From Gammaproteobacteria bacterium (lineage in GTDB: Bacteria > Pseudomonadota > Gammaproteobacteria > Pseudomonadales > Azotimanducaceae): 24,653 nucleotides of DNA. Positions 5,572 through 13,586 of the stretch are shown here, piece after piece; the first letter of the stretch is position 1, and each line of letters starts with the position of its first letter. The stretch spans positions 1 through 24,653 of the forward strand of contig PBAA01000034.1 of assembly GCA_002715785.1 (NCBI GenBank), read 5' to 3'. Under the pieces are notes generated by a model that ran no database searches, was not told where the DNA came from, and worked only from the letters and a program-made list of their open reading frames with translations. A program made the translations under genes and the position numbers.

Positions 5572-8523
5572 ATGTTCGCTTTATCGCAGATAACTCAGGT
5601 TGGTTGCCGATTTGGTGTTTGGTTAGTCGTTGTTTTTTATCTCAGTGCCTGCGGTGGCGGTGGAGGCGGCGGAAGTGCGCCGGTCGCCGTGGATACGCCT
5701 CCACAAACTACCATCACCGATGCTCCGACCACTCCGAATAACTCAGATGCGGCGACCATCGCGTTCAATGCGAACCAGACAAATGCCACATTCCAGTGCC
5801 GGTTAGATAGCGGATCCATCTACAGTTGTACTAGCCCGGAGGAACTTGCTGATTTGAGCGATGGTGCGCATCGCTTTGAAGTACGGGCCACGAACGCCAA
5901 CGGCACCGTGGATCCCACGTGGGCCATTCAGGATTGGACAGTGGATACGATTCCGCCATCCGTCGTGGTCACGGTGGGGCCACAACGATTGACGACTTCG
6001 AGCCAAGCGACCTTTTCGTTCAGCGCCAATGAGGATGGTGTCAGCTTTGAGTGTGCGTTGGACGGAGGGACTTTTTCCGTCTGTGAGTCTCCGGCGACTC
6101 AATCTGACTTGAGTGATGGGACCCATACTTACGAGGTTCGTGGCAGAGATTCAGCGGCAAACCAAAGTAACACTGCCGCATATGAATGGACGGTTGACGG
6201 GACGGCGATTTCCAGTAATACCATCACCGGTGTGGTCACTAGTACAAATGGCGGCGAAGGTGGCGTCTGGGTGATTGCAGAAACTGCAGATTTGCAAACG
6301 CCTTTTAGAAAAATCGTTGTCACCGACGATGACGGGCACTTTCTAATTCCCGAGGTCCCCGATGTCTGGTTCGACGTTTGGAGCCGGGGTTATGGATTGC
6401 TGGATTCCACCAAGCAGTTGGTGCGTCCCGGAAATGAGGTCACGATCCGTCAGGACGTTGCCCCGAACGAAGTCGATGCGGCGCAGATTTATCCGGCCAA
6501 TTATTGGTATTCGCTCGTACAAGTGCCCGCGGCGGATCAGTTCCCAGGAACCGGTTCGAGCGGCAACGGCATCAACACTAATATGGAAAACCAAGCACAA
6601 TGGATCGACGGTCTCAAAGACCGCTGTCAGCTGTGTCATCAGATGGGCAATCTGCCGACCCGAGTGATCGCGGATCCCGAGAGCTACGCGTCGGTTCGGG
6701 ACGGCTGGGATCAGCGCGTCCAATTAAACGGACAGATGAATGATCAGATGAATAACCTTGGCCGCGACGCGGCTTTGGATGTGTTCACGAACTGGACCGA
6801 CCGAATTGCTGCTGGGGAAACACCTGAAGCACCTCCGCGACCCGATGGTATTGAACAGAACATCGTCCTGACGCAGTGGAGTTGGTCGGGTGTATATAAC
6901 GGCTTTGTTCACGACAACGTGTCGACCGACAAACGCGATCCCGAACGTTACCCGGATGGTTCGGTATTCGCCGTGGGTGGTGGAGCGCTTGTATTCACTG
7001 ATCCCGAGACCAACGAATCGACCAGGCTTGATGTCCCGGTGCGGACGTCACCGACGGGGTCGGGCGCCAATGTTCATAACCCGATGTTTGACGATCAGAA
7101 TCGTTTGTGGATGACCTCGAGTATTCGTCCCAACGAGAATCTTGATTGGTGTATGAACTCCGACCATCCCTCCGTCCAGCGGTTCCCAATTGAAGACAGT
7201 ATCCGGCAGCTTTCGTACTACGACGTTACGAGCGGCGAGTTCGTGCTGATCGATACTTGTTACGGTACGCATCATCTTCAGTTTGCCGATGACGATAGCG
7301 GCATGCTCTGGCTTTCAGGAGATTATCGTGCGTTGGGATGGTTCGACACGAAGAAATTTGATGAAACGGGCGATGAGCAGGCCTCTCAGGGATGGTGTCC
7401 CACAGTTCTCGACACCAATGGGAATGGGCTTTTGGACGACGATTACGTCGAACCTTGGGACGCGTTTGATGAATCGAAAGATAAGCGGGTATTAGGGTTT
7501 TCGTACGGCATTATCCAAAACCCCGCTGATGGCTCGGTGTGGTTTACGCGACCCTATGTCTGGAACGACAACCTGACGCCCGATAGGGTGCCCGGCCAGA
7601 TTTTACGTTTAGATCCAGCAACCTGCCTGACCGAGCAGTACCAACCTCCATTCAATACGGACGCTGTACCAATCTCTGGATGGGGGTTTAGTCCTCGTGG
7701 CCTTGACATCGATCGTAACGGGATCATTTGGACGGCGCTTTCCGGTAGCGGTCATATCGCCAGTTTCGATCGCAGTAAATGTGGAGTGTTGAATGGTCCG
7801 ACGGCGACGGGTCAACACTGTCCTGAAGGATGGACTTTGCATCCGACGCCGGGTCCTCAGATGCAAGGAGCGACTACTCAAGGGAGCGCGGATTTCCACT
7901 ATTACATATGGGTCGACCAGTTCAACACCATGGGTTTGGGTAAGAACGTGCCGATCGCGAATGGCACCACGTCGGATTCGCTAATCGCGTGGGTGCCTGA
8001 TCAATTCGCGGATGTACAGAACGACGTTTTCACTCCTAATTGTGCCGTGGCAGGCTGCCATACGGCATCCAGCAGTATCGGTGGACTTGATCTCTCGGCG
8101 GGATCTTCCTTCGCCAATCTCGTCGATGTTTCGAGTAGCGCGGACAGTTTAGTTAAGCGGGTTAAACCAGGCGATCCCGACAACAGTTATCTAATGCAGA
8201 AACTATTGGGTAACGCGGATGCAGGCCAACAAATGCCGCCTGGTGGTCCGGGACTGAGCGACGCGGCTATTGGACTGGTCCGAGACTGGATCCGAGCCGG
8301 TGCGGCGGCGGAAGGACGAATGGTCACGTTACGGGTGCCATACCCGTTGGGGTTTTATCAGAGGGGGCTGGATGGGCGAATTGACGATCCCGACGGAGGA
8401 TGGAAGGGACGAGGTCTGTGGGCGAGTAATAACACGAGTGTGCACGGACACATTGAAGGTGGTTCGAGTATGACGAGTGAGATAATCCACTTTCAGCTCC
8501 GTCCTCATCCGTTAGCGGATTAA
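5572..8523 (+). CDS. Large multidomain lipoprotein: Ig-like repeats, two haem-c motifs, lyase-type beta-propeller
   Basis: A 983-residue secreted lipoprotein. The signal peptide ends in the lipobox L-S-A-C27, followed by a seven-Gly linker. Residues 43-125 and 126-209 are two Ig-like repeats of the F-x-C-x-L-D-x-G-x-F...L-S-D-G-x-H type. About 217-300 is a carboxypeptidase-regulatory-like domain. C352-Q-L-C355-H356 is a haem-c motif. About 440-770 resembles the streptogramin (virginiamycin B) lyase propeller, e.g. G-L-D-I-D-R-N-G-I-I-W. The C-terminus carries C824-x4-C829-H830 and M888-P-P-G-G, a cytochrome-c-like domain with an unusual CX4CH spacing and a likely Met ligand. A role as an outer-membrane or periplasmic redox or lyase protein is inference. 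The start ATG 5572 has GGGGA at 5561-5565; the longer frame from 5353 is not protein-like and would bury the signal peptide. Confidence 0.85.
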   Translation: MFALSQITQVGCRFGVWLVVVFYLSACGGGGGGGSAPVAVDTPPQTTITDAPTTPNNSDAATIAFNANQTNATFQCRLDSGSIYSCTSPEELADLSDGAHRFEVRATNANGTVDPTWAIQDWTVDTIPPSVVVTVGPQRLTTSSQATFSFSANEDGVSFECALDGGTFSVCESPATQSDLSDGTHTYEVRGRDSAANQSNTAAYEWTVDGTAISSNTITGVVTSTNGGEGGVWVIAETADLQTPFRKIVVTDDDGHFLIPEVPDVWFDVWSRGYGLLDSTKQLVRPGNEVTIRQDVAPNEVDAAQIYPANYWYSLVQVPAADQFPGTGSSGNGINTNMENQAQWIDGLKDRCQLCHQMGNLPTRVIADPESYASVRDGWDQRVQLNGQMNDQMNNLGRDAALDVFTNWTDRIAAGETPEAPPRPDGIEQNIVLTQWSWSGVYNGFVHDNVSTDKRDPERYPDGSVFAVGGGALVFTDPETNESTRLDVPVRTSPTGSGANVHNPMFDDQNRLWMTSSIRPNENLDWCMNSDHPSVQRFPIEDSIRQLSYYDVTSGEFVLIDTCYGTHHLQFADDDSGMLWLSGDYRALGWFDTKKFDETGDEQASQGWCPTVLDTNGNGLLDDDYVEPWDAFDESKDKRVLGFSYGIIQNPADGSVWFTRPYVWNDNLTPDRVPGQILRLDPATCLTEQYQPPFNTDAVPISGWGFSPRGLDIDRNGIIWTALSGSGHIASFDRSKCGVLNGPTATGQHCPEGWTLHPTPGPQMQGATTQGSADFHYYIWVDQFNTMGLGKNVPIANGTTSDSLIAWVPDQFADVQNDVFTPNCAVAGCHTASSSIGGLDLSAGSSFANLVDVSSSADSLVKRVKPGDPDNSYLMQKLLGNADAGQQMPPGGPGLSDAAIGLVRDWIRAGAAAEGRMVTLRVPYPLGFYQRGLDGRIDDPDGGWKGRGLWASNNTSVHGHIEGGSSMTSEIIHFQLRPHPLAD

Positions 8524-8580
8524 AGGGATGTCCGAAATCTGAAGACTCCTGTGTAGTGAGGAAAATCGATATCGCCGTGG

Positions 8581-8596
8581 GTTGAATCGGTTCAAC
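8581..8596 (+). terminator. Hairpin downstream of the lipoprotein gene
   Basis: GTTGAA (8581-8586) and TTCAAC (8591-8596) form a perfect 6-bp stem with a 4-base loop, 58 bases after the lipoprotein stop. No T-tract follows, so it is a weak terminator candidate or a 3' processing or stability structure. Confidence 0.25.
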
Positions 8597-8685
8597 GTTG
8601 ATCCCCTAGTTCAGAACCACGATGGGTGGTAAATCGGAAGTGGCCGGGCAATTATGGGGTCCCGCATAGCTCGCAGAGGTTGGTC

Positions 8686-9624
8686 ATGAAAGTAAAGAAC
8701 GTACGGTACACGGCTGGGGGCGGTGCCGAGTTGGTCGACATTGAAGTGGATGACCCCGGTCCCGGTGAAGTCCAAGTTGAAGTCGCGGCGTGCGGGATAT
8801 GTGCATGGGATATACAGACGTTTCGCGCGGGGGGTGATTCGCCGTCTGCGGCCCCGCCAGGGCACGAAGGGGTGGGTTATGTCTCTAAACTGGGTCCCGG
8901 CGTTCAGGACATCGAGATCGGTCAACGGGTCGTGGGCGGTGGGTTTGCGCGATTACGTAACGCCCGACCAAGGAGCCTTTATCGGATTCCAGACTCCGAG
9001 CTAGCGGACGAGCACTGGGTCGTTGAACCCGTTTCGTGTGTTGTAACTGGGATGGATGTTTGTCGACTACGCGCGGGTGAACGGTTAGCCATGGTGGGTT
9101 GTGGATTTATGGGTTTGATGATGCTGCAGGGACTTGCGGGGGTGGGTGCAGATCAAATCATAGCCCTTGATATTGATGAAAATCGGTTACAACTCGCTTT
9201 GGACATGGGAGCTGGAGAAGCCTATGACGTCACGTCGGCTAGTTTTAACGAGGTACGCAATGAACTGCGCGGTCGCGGCATCGACGTCGTGGTCGACACG
9301 AGTGGCTCACAGCAAGGGCTCGATCTGGCTGCCGACATTGTCAAGCGCGCAGGGCTGATCAATTTATTCGGGTGGATCAAAGGCGATATGGCAGGATTCA
9401 ACCCAAGTCTATGGCATGGAAAGGCGCTCACAATCGTTAACTCGTCTCCCGCGGCGCAGCTTCGAGACCCTTTCCCACCCGCGATCCGCTTGTTGGATAA
9501 AGGCACCATCGACCTAAGGCCACTGGTGACTCACGTAATCCCTATCGCTGATTATCCTGTGTTCATGGAAGGTGTGACTCGGGGACAAATCGACGGATAC
9601 ATCAAGGGGGTCGTCGCCGTTTAG
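8686..9624 (+). CDS. Short zinc-type medium-chain alcohol dehydrogenase
   Basis: A 312-residue MDR-family oxidoreductase. The catalytic zinc ligands are visible as C36-G-I-C and G59-H60-E61, with V-V-E-P as the later Glu strand. The cofactor fold is V-G-C-G-F-M-G-L-M-M-L followed by A-L-D-I-D, with the terminal acidic residue favouring NAD over NADP. Usual zinc-type family members run to about 340-350 residues and carry a four-Cys structural-zinc lobe after the G-H-E motif. That lobe is missing here: the chain goes from V-V-G-G-G-F to the R-N-A-R-P-R-S region without the Cys cluster. It probably oxidises or reduces a small polyol or alcohol; the substrate is unknown. ATG 8686 is preceded by AGAGG at 8675-8679, which decides against the upstream start at 8626. 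It converges on pyrD. Confidence 0.8.
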   Translation: MKVKNVRYTAGGGAELVDIEVDDPGPGEVQVEVAACGICAWDIQTFRAGGDSPSAAPPGHEGVGYVSKLGPGVQDIEIGQRVVGGGFARLRNARPRSLYRIPDSELADEHWVVEPVSCVVTGMDVCRLRAGERLAMVGCGFMGLMMLQGLAGVGADQIIALDIDENRLQLALDMGAGEAYDVTSASFNEVRNELRGRGIDVVVDTSGSQQGLDLAADIVKRAGLINLFGWIKGDMAGFNPSLWHGKALTIVNSSPAAQLRDPFPPAIRLLDKGTIDLRPLVTHVIPIADYPVFMEGVTRGQIDGYIKGVVAV

Positions 9625-9748
9625 ATCAAGCGTGTCCAGACTCGATAGGGTAGTGACCCGTGCGTCCTCTTCCAAAGCGCCCTTCTCGGATCCGGTCCTC
9701 TGTAGCGTTGCAGTCGAAGCTCTATCGGTTTCGATATGGCCTTGCCCT

Positions 9749-10663
9749 TCATGGCATGTTGACCGCGCCAACAAGCTGTTCGAGCGAATTAATACCGTTT
9801 TGTCGGCAGTATGTTTCGAGTCCCTCCGCCATCTCGACGCTCGCTCGCGGGTTGACGAAATTGACGGTTCCAGCCTGCACGGCACTGGCACCCGCAAGCA
9901 TGAATTCGACAACGTCGCGCCAGCTTGAAGCGCCGCCAGAGGCGATGATCGGTATGTTCGTAGCTTGCGCCGATTCATAAACAAGGCGTGTGACGATGGG
10001 TCGTACAGCCGGCCCGGTAAGTCCGCCCCTACCAAATGAAAGTCGTGGTCGACGGCTGTCAATATCGATTGCCATTGCAGGTATGGAGTTGGCGACGGTG
10101 ATGGCGTCAGCGCCCGCATCGGCGACCGCGGATGCGATCTCGCCAATATTAGAGACGTCGGGTGACAACTTAACGATAAGTGGACAATTCGTTGCTTCGC
10201 GCGATGCGCGGGTGACATCTGCCGCCGCCGCGGGATCGACGCCGAATTCGCGACCGCCGGATTTAACATTCGGGCAGGAGATATTGGCTTCCAGTGCGTC
10301 GACGCCCACCATGGCACCCAACGTGTGCGCCAACGTCGCGTAGCCTTCGGTACTTTCTGCGAAAAAGTTCACAACCACGGCGCAATTGATTTCGCGTAAA
10401 TAGTCCAGTTTGGATAGTTCAAAGTCTTTCACACCCACGTTATCGAGGCCGATGGCATTAATAAGGCCTGACTCTGTCTCCCAGATGCGTGGTTGGGGGT
10501 TGCCAAGACGCGGCTCCGGTGAAATACCTTTGGTGATGACCCCGCCAATCTTGCTGAAATCCACCATCGTTTCGTATTCGGACGCATAGCCGAACGTACC
10601 GGAAGCCGTCAGGATTGGGTTGCGAAGAGATAGATCGCCAATTTGTACCGATAGATCGGTCAT
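9749..10663 (-). CDS. pyrD: Dihydroorotate dehydrogenase, class 1B catalytic subunit
   Basis: A 304-residue FMN-dependent TIM-barrel enzyme that oxidises dihydroorotate to orotate in pyrimidine synthesis. N-P-I-L-T-A-S-G-T-F-G-Y, T-K-G-I-S-P-E-P-R-L-G-N-P and N-A-I-G-L-D-N-V-G-V are family signatures. The active-site base is Cys130 in N-I-S-C-P-N-V-K-S-G-G; class 1 enzymes use Cys, class 2 use Ser. K-L-S-P-D-V and I-I-A-S-G-G-A-S are also conserved. Class 1B enzymes work as a PyrD-PyrK pair using NAD, and pyrK lies directly upstream with a 4-base ATGA overlap (10660-10663), implying translational coupling. Well-characterised gammaproteobacteria usually have membrane-bound class 2 PyrD, so a 1B pair is notable here. 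The neighbouring dioxygenases are not pyrimidine genes. Confidence 0.92.
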   Translation of the reverse strand: MTDLSVQIGDLSLRNPILTASGTFGYASEYETMVDFSKIGGVITKGISPEPRLGNPQPRIWETESGLINAIGLDNVGVKDFELSKLDYLREINCAVVVNFFAESTEGYATLAHTLGAMVGVDALEANISCPNVKSGGREFGVDPAAAADVTRASREATNCPLIVKLSPDVSNIGEIASAVADAGADAITVANSIPAMAIDIDSRRPRLSFGRGGLTGPAVRPIVTRLVYESAQATNIPIIASGGASSWRDVVEFMLAGASAVQAGTVNFVNPRASVEMAEGLETYCRQNGINSLEQLVGAVNMP

Positions 10664-11466
10664 GGAGCGGGTTTGCTAGACCAAATGACATTAGCGTCAG
10701 TCACCGGTCCCTCGGTGCAAACCGTGAAGTTCGTGTCTTGAAATGTTTGGATAACGCAGCCTCGACATGTCCCCATACCACAACCCATGGGAGCCTCAAG
10801 TGACACGCTGCAAGGAATCCCCGCACCAGCACAGACGGCGGCGGCCGCTTCCAACATGGGGTGCGGACCACACACGTAGATCTGTGACGGTCTGGCTTCG
10901 GTTGCCCGTTGTAGCCGCGACGCTAAGAGATCGACGACCGTTCCCGCAAAGCCCGCGGAACCGTCGTCGGTGGCAATTTCAACACCACCAGTAAGATTCG
11001 TCTCAAAGTCTACAAACCCAGGGATTTCAGCTTCGGTACGAGCGCCTACCAGAAGGCTCAATGTTCGTTTAGACGTCGCAATGGCATCCGTTAGTGCCGG
11101 AAAAGGTGCTATTCCGATGCCGCCTGCCACCATCCAAGCAGAGTCGCCCGGGGGTTGCTCGAAACCGTTCCCGAGTGGTCCGAGAACATCCAGTTCAATT
11201 CCCGCGTGAGCCGTCCCTAATAACCGTGTACCGCGCCCAACGATTCGCAGAAGGAATTCAAGTTGCACCTGCTCGTCCTTGACTGTGCGAAAACGTGCAA
11301 TGGAGAAAGGGCGAGGCAGTAGTGGATCAGCCTCCCACGGTCCGCGCACCATGTAGAACTGGCCGGGTATCGGGGCGACGATGGAGGCTGGCGCACAGAC
11401 GAGTCGAAGGCATCCGCCACCCGCCTCTTCGACCGCCTCGAGCGGGATTCGACTTAACGCGGGCAC
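10660..11466 (-). CDS. pyrK: Dihydroorotate dehydrogenase electron-transfer subunit
   Basis: A 268-residue FAD and [2Fe-2S] protein that passes electrons from PyrD to NAD. The FAD-binding motif R52-P-F-S55 and the nucleotide-binding segment M-V-A-G-G-I-G-I-A-P-F are present, followed by Y-V-C-G-P-H-P-M-L. The iron-sulfur ligands are Cys229, Cys234, Cys237 and Cys250, with C-x4-C-x2-C-x12-C spacing as expected for PyrK. Length is normal for the family (about 255-270). The frame begins at GTG 11466; the ribosome-binding site is weak (GGA 7 bases away). Its stop overlaps the pyrD start by 4 bases. The PhyH dioxygenase gene ends 88 bases upstream on the same strand, so cotranscription is possible. 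Confidence 0.92.
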   Translation of the reverse strand: MPALSRIPLEAVEEAGGGCLRLVCAPASIVAPIPGQFYMVRGPWEADPLLPRPFSIARFRTVKDEQVQLEFLLRIVGRGTRLLGTAHAGIELDVLGPLGNGFEQPPGDSAWMVAGGIGIAPFPALTDAIATSKRTLSLLVGARTEAEIPGFVDFETNLTGGVEIATDDGSAGFAGTVVDLLASRLQRATEARPSQIYVCGPHPMLEAAAAVCAGAGIPCSVSLEAPMGCGMGTCRGCVIQTFQDTNFTVCTEGPVTDANVIWSSKPAP

Positions 11467-11554
11467 TGATTATCCAACGGCTCGTAACATGCCGACGCGG
11501 CATGAGCATTGGAAGATAAAAACCATCGCGACGAGATAGGAAGATGGTGATGGA

Positions 11555-12499
11555 TTAGACGGCCTTCGTGGATTTCGCTTGGGCGGCAGCCGCTTCGGCT
11601 ATCCGCTTTTTCATCTCGGGACTGGGGTACTTCAACAATCGAGAGAAATCGGGCCCTTTTTCATCCCAACCCATGTGATCGTCGGCGCCGACGAGTCGAG
11701 CAAATTCTGGTGGATTACGGCTCAACATCTCTTGCGTTACTCGCCATTGATACGCCTCTTGGGTCTTCAGTCGCCGATGGCACATGTAACTTGTCACGTT
11801 CATCCGCAATCCGTCGGTTTGTTTCGGGTAGGCCCCATGCCACGTATTTCCGTGCCAAGCGATTAACGAGCCTGCCTTTGCTTCCACAGGCACAGCATTT
11901 TTCACTCCTTCACCTGGGTTTGGCGTTCGGCAATACCGGTGGCTCCCCGGTACCATCGCGATTGCGCCATTTTCTTCGGTGTAATCGGTGAGGCAATAGG
12001 CGGCATTAGTGACGTCCGAGCACGGCGGTAACCGGCCGTCGCGATCAGGCGGGGAATCACTGTGGAGTCCTAGTGTTTCGCCATACGTTCCACCCTTCCA
12101 CTTAATGAACGACGTTAAGCTAGAGAGCTGCTGTTGGCCGTGCATCAGGTAGGTTGCGATGGTCGTCAACGTCGGGTTCGTCACCCATTCTTCGAAAATT
12201 GGATCGGCCATCAATAGGTAGTAAAGCAGAAATTGTCCGTCGGTCTGAGGTTGCCCCTGGTAATTCCCTGCACTGCCGTTCTCGTCAATGGCCAGCTCAC
12301 TACCGGTCCTCTCGGCTGCGATTCGTAAGACGGTTTCGCGGATTCGTTCGAGAAAATCGAGCGGTGCCACTTTTTCAGGAGGGATCACTGTAAAACCATA
12401 TGCGTCAAGGTCGACGATGTGAGGTTCGAGCTCGAGCTCTTTGATTTTTTGATAGGTGGGGTTGAAAGTTTCGGTAGCTTTGAAGTCGCCAAATTCCAT
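11555..12499 (-). CDS. Phytanoyl-CoA dioxygenase (PhyH) family 2OG-Fe(II) oxygenase
   Basis: A 314-residue 2-oxoglutarate, Fe(II) oxygenase of the PhyH family. The iron triad is visible as H146-S-D148 in L-H-S-D-S-P and H221 in W-H-G-N-T-W-H-G; R232 in G-L-R-M-N-V is the likely 2-oxoglutarate carboxylate anchor. M-V-P-G-S-H is the conserved strand before the second His. PhyH members in environmental bacteria hydroxylate a wide range of small molecules, so the phytanoyl-CoA name is only a family label. ATG 12499 has a weak ribosome-binding site (GGCGGT, about 12 bases away). It lies 91 bases downstream of a TauD/TfdA dioxygenase on the same strand. Two different oxygenases of the same superfamily in tandem suggests sequential oxidation, which is inference. 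Confidence 0.88.
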   Translation of the reverse strand: MEFGDFKATETFNPTYQKIKELELEPHIVDLDAYGFTVIPPEKVAPLDFLERIRETVLRIAAERTGSELAIDENGSAGNYQGQPQTDGQFLLYYLLMADPIFEEWVTNPTLTTIATYLMHGQQQLSSLTSFIKWKGGTYGETLGLHSDSPPDRDGRLPPCSDVTNAAYCLTDYTEENGAIAMVPGSHRYCRTPNPGEGVKNAVPVEAKAGSLIAWHGNTWHGAYPKQTDGLRMNVTSYMCHRRLKTQEAYQWRVTQEMLSRNPPEFARLVGADDHMGWDEKGPDFSRLLKYPSPEMKKRIAEAAAAQAKSTKAV

Positions 12500-12590
12500 A
12501 ACTATTTACCGCCGCATTAGTGACGCGCGAGTAACATTACTACAAAAGCCGTCCCGACTGGCCGACGACCCTTGATTACAGGCGGATTGC

Positions 12591-13445
12591 CTAGGCGTGG
12601 GCCGCGAATTCCGTTTCGGGATCGCCAGCGATACGGGCGTGATACATGACCCGCGGCTCTTTCATATCCCAGGGTCGAGCCTGATGGAGTAGCCTTCGGT
12701 TGTCCCAAACGACGGCATCGCCGGTAGTCCATGTATGGTGGTAAATGCGCGGTGGCTGGCAAGCGAAATCAACTAAATGCTCAAGAAGTTTTTGGGACTC
12801 TTTGGGATCCATACCTGGAATCCCGTACGCGTGTCGCCCAATGACGAGCGATTGGCGTCCCGTTTCGGGATGGACCTTGACCAACGATCTCAATGGGGGA
12901 TTAAGTTCGTGGAAACCGTAACCTGCGCCTACCTTTGGCTTGTGACCCAATTTGGATTGGCTATACCAGAGCGAGTGATAAGCCGATAACCCCGAGATTT
13001 TCTTTTTGATTTTGTTGTCGAGATTGTCATAAGCGGAGCGCATATCGGCCCAGCCCGTTTCACCGCCAGAAGACGGGACGGTATGGGCGGTGAAAACTGC
13101 GCCTTTCGCTTGAACGGGCATGTAGGTGCTGTCGCAGTGCCAACCCATGTTTCCCTTGATGGATTTAACCCAGTCTTCGTTTGGGTCGAAGTGGGCCTGG
13201 CCGCTTTTATCGACGTTCGTGATTGAAACGAGATCGAACTCGAGATCTCCGAAGCGTTTTGCAAAAGCGATTTGTTCGTCGTTGCTGAGGAACTGACTGG
13301 GGAAGATCAATAACGCGTATTCGAGCCAGGTGTCGTATAGCTTTTTAAATTCCCTGGCACCAAGTTCCGTGAGTTTCAAGTCGGTTACGACGGCACCAAA
13401 ACTGGCGTCAAGAGGCTCAACCAAGAAGGGAGAGGTATGAGTCAT
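12591..13445 (-). CDS. TauD/TfdA family 2-oxoglutarate dioxygenase
   Basis: A 284-residue TauD/TfdA-family oxygenase. The triad is H103-C-D105 in G-W-H-C-D-S-T-Y and H254 in R-L-L-H-Q-A-R, with R265 as the 2-oxoglutarate ligand. G-D-A-V-V-W-D-N-R-R-L-L-H is the family signature, and the N-terminal L-I-F-P-S-Q-F-L-S-N-D-E-Q is typical too. Length is near the family norm. Members cleave taurine, 2,4-D, sulfonates and other small acids; the substrate is not readable. ATG 13445 has GAGGG about 12 bases upstream. It precedes the PhyH gene in transcription and follows the PqaA-family gene after 141 bases containing a hairpin. Confidence 0.88.
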   Translation of the reverse strand: MTHTSPFLVEPLDASFGAVVTDLKLTELGAREFKKLYDTWLEYALLIFPSQFLSNDEQIAFAKRFGDLEFDLVSITNVDKSGQAHFDPNEDWVKSIKGNMGWHCDSTYMPVQAKGAVFTAHTVPSSGGETGWADMRSAYDNLDNKIKKKISGLSAYHSLWYSQSKLGHKPKVGAGYGFHELNPPLRSLVKVHPETGRQSLVIGRHAYGIPGMDPKESQKLLEHLVDFACQPPRIYHHTWTTGDAVVWDNRRLLHQARPWDMKEPRVMYHARIAGDPETEFAAHA

Positions 13446-13502
13446 CGCAAGGGACCCTCGTTACGCCAAATGACTTCCTGCTTCAGTATAGCGTACCCCT
13501 AA

Positions 13503-13519
13503 CTTCGGAATGTCCGAAG
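13503..13519 (-). terminator. Hairpin after the PqaA-family gene
   Basis: CTTCGGA (13503-13509) and TCCGAAG (13513-13519) form a perfect 7-bp stem with a 3-base loop, about 67 bases past the minus-strand stop at 13587. The transcript continues with TT and then GC-rich sequence, so there is no proper U-tract. It lies between the PqaA-family and TauD genes and may separate two transcription units. Confidence 0.35.
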
Positions 13520-13586
13520 AAACCGAAGAACGAGATCAATTGCTTGTGCTCGAGCGATGACGCGAATGGCGAAAGGAAACCGCATT

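Noticed and set aside
9514..10317. Long 267-codon minus-strand frame across the alcohol dehydrogenase end and pyrD.
   Set aside because: It overlaps pyrD in a shifted frame, is rich in Ser, Pro and Arg without motifs, and pyrD has full family signatures.
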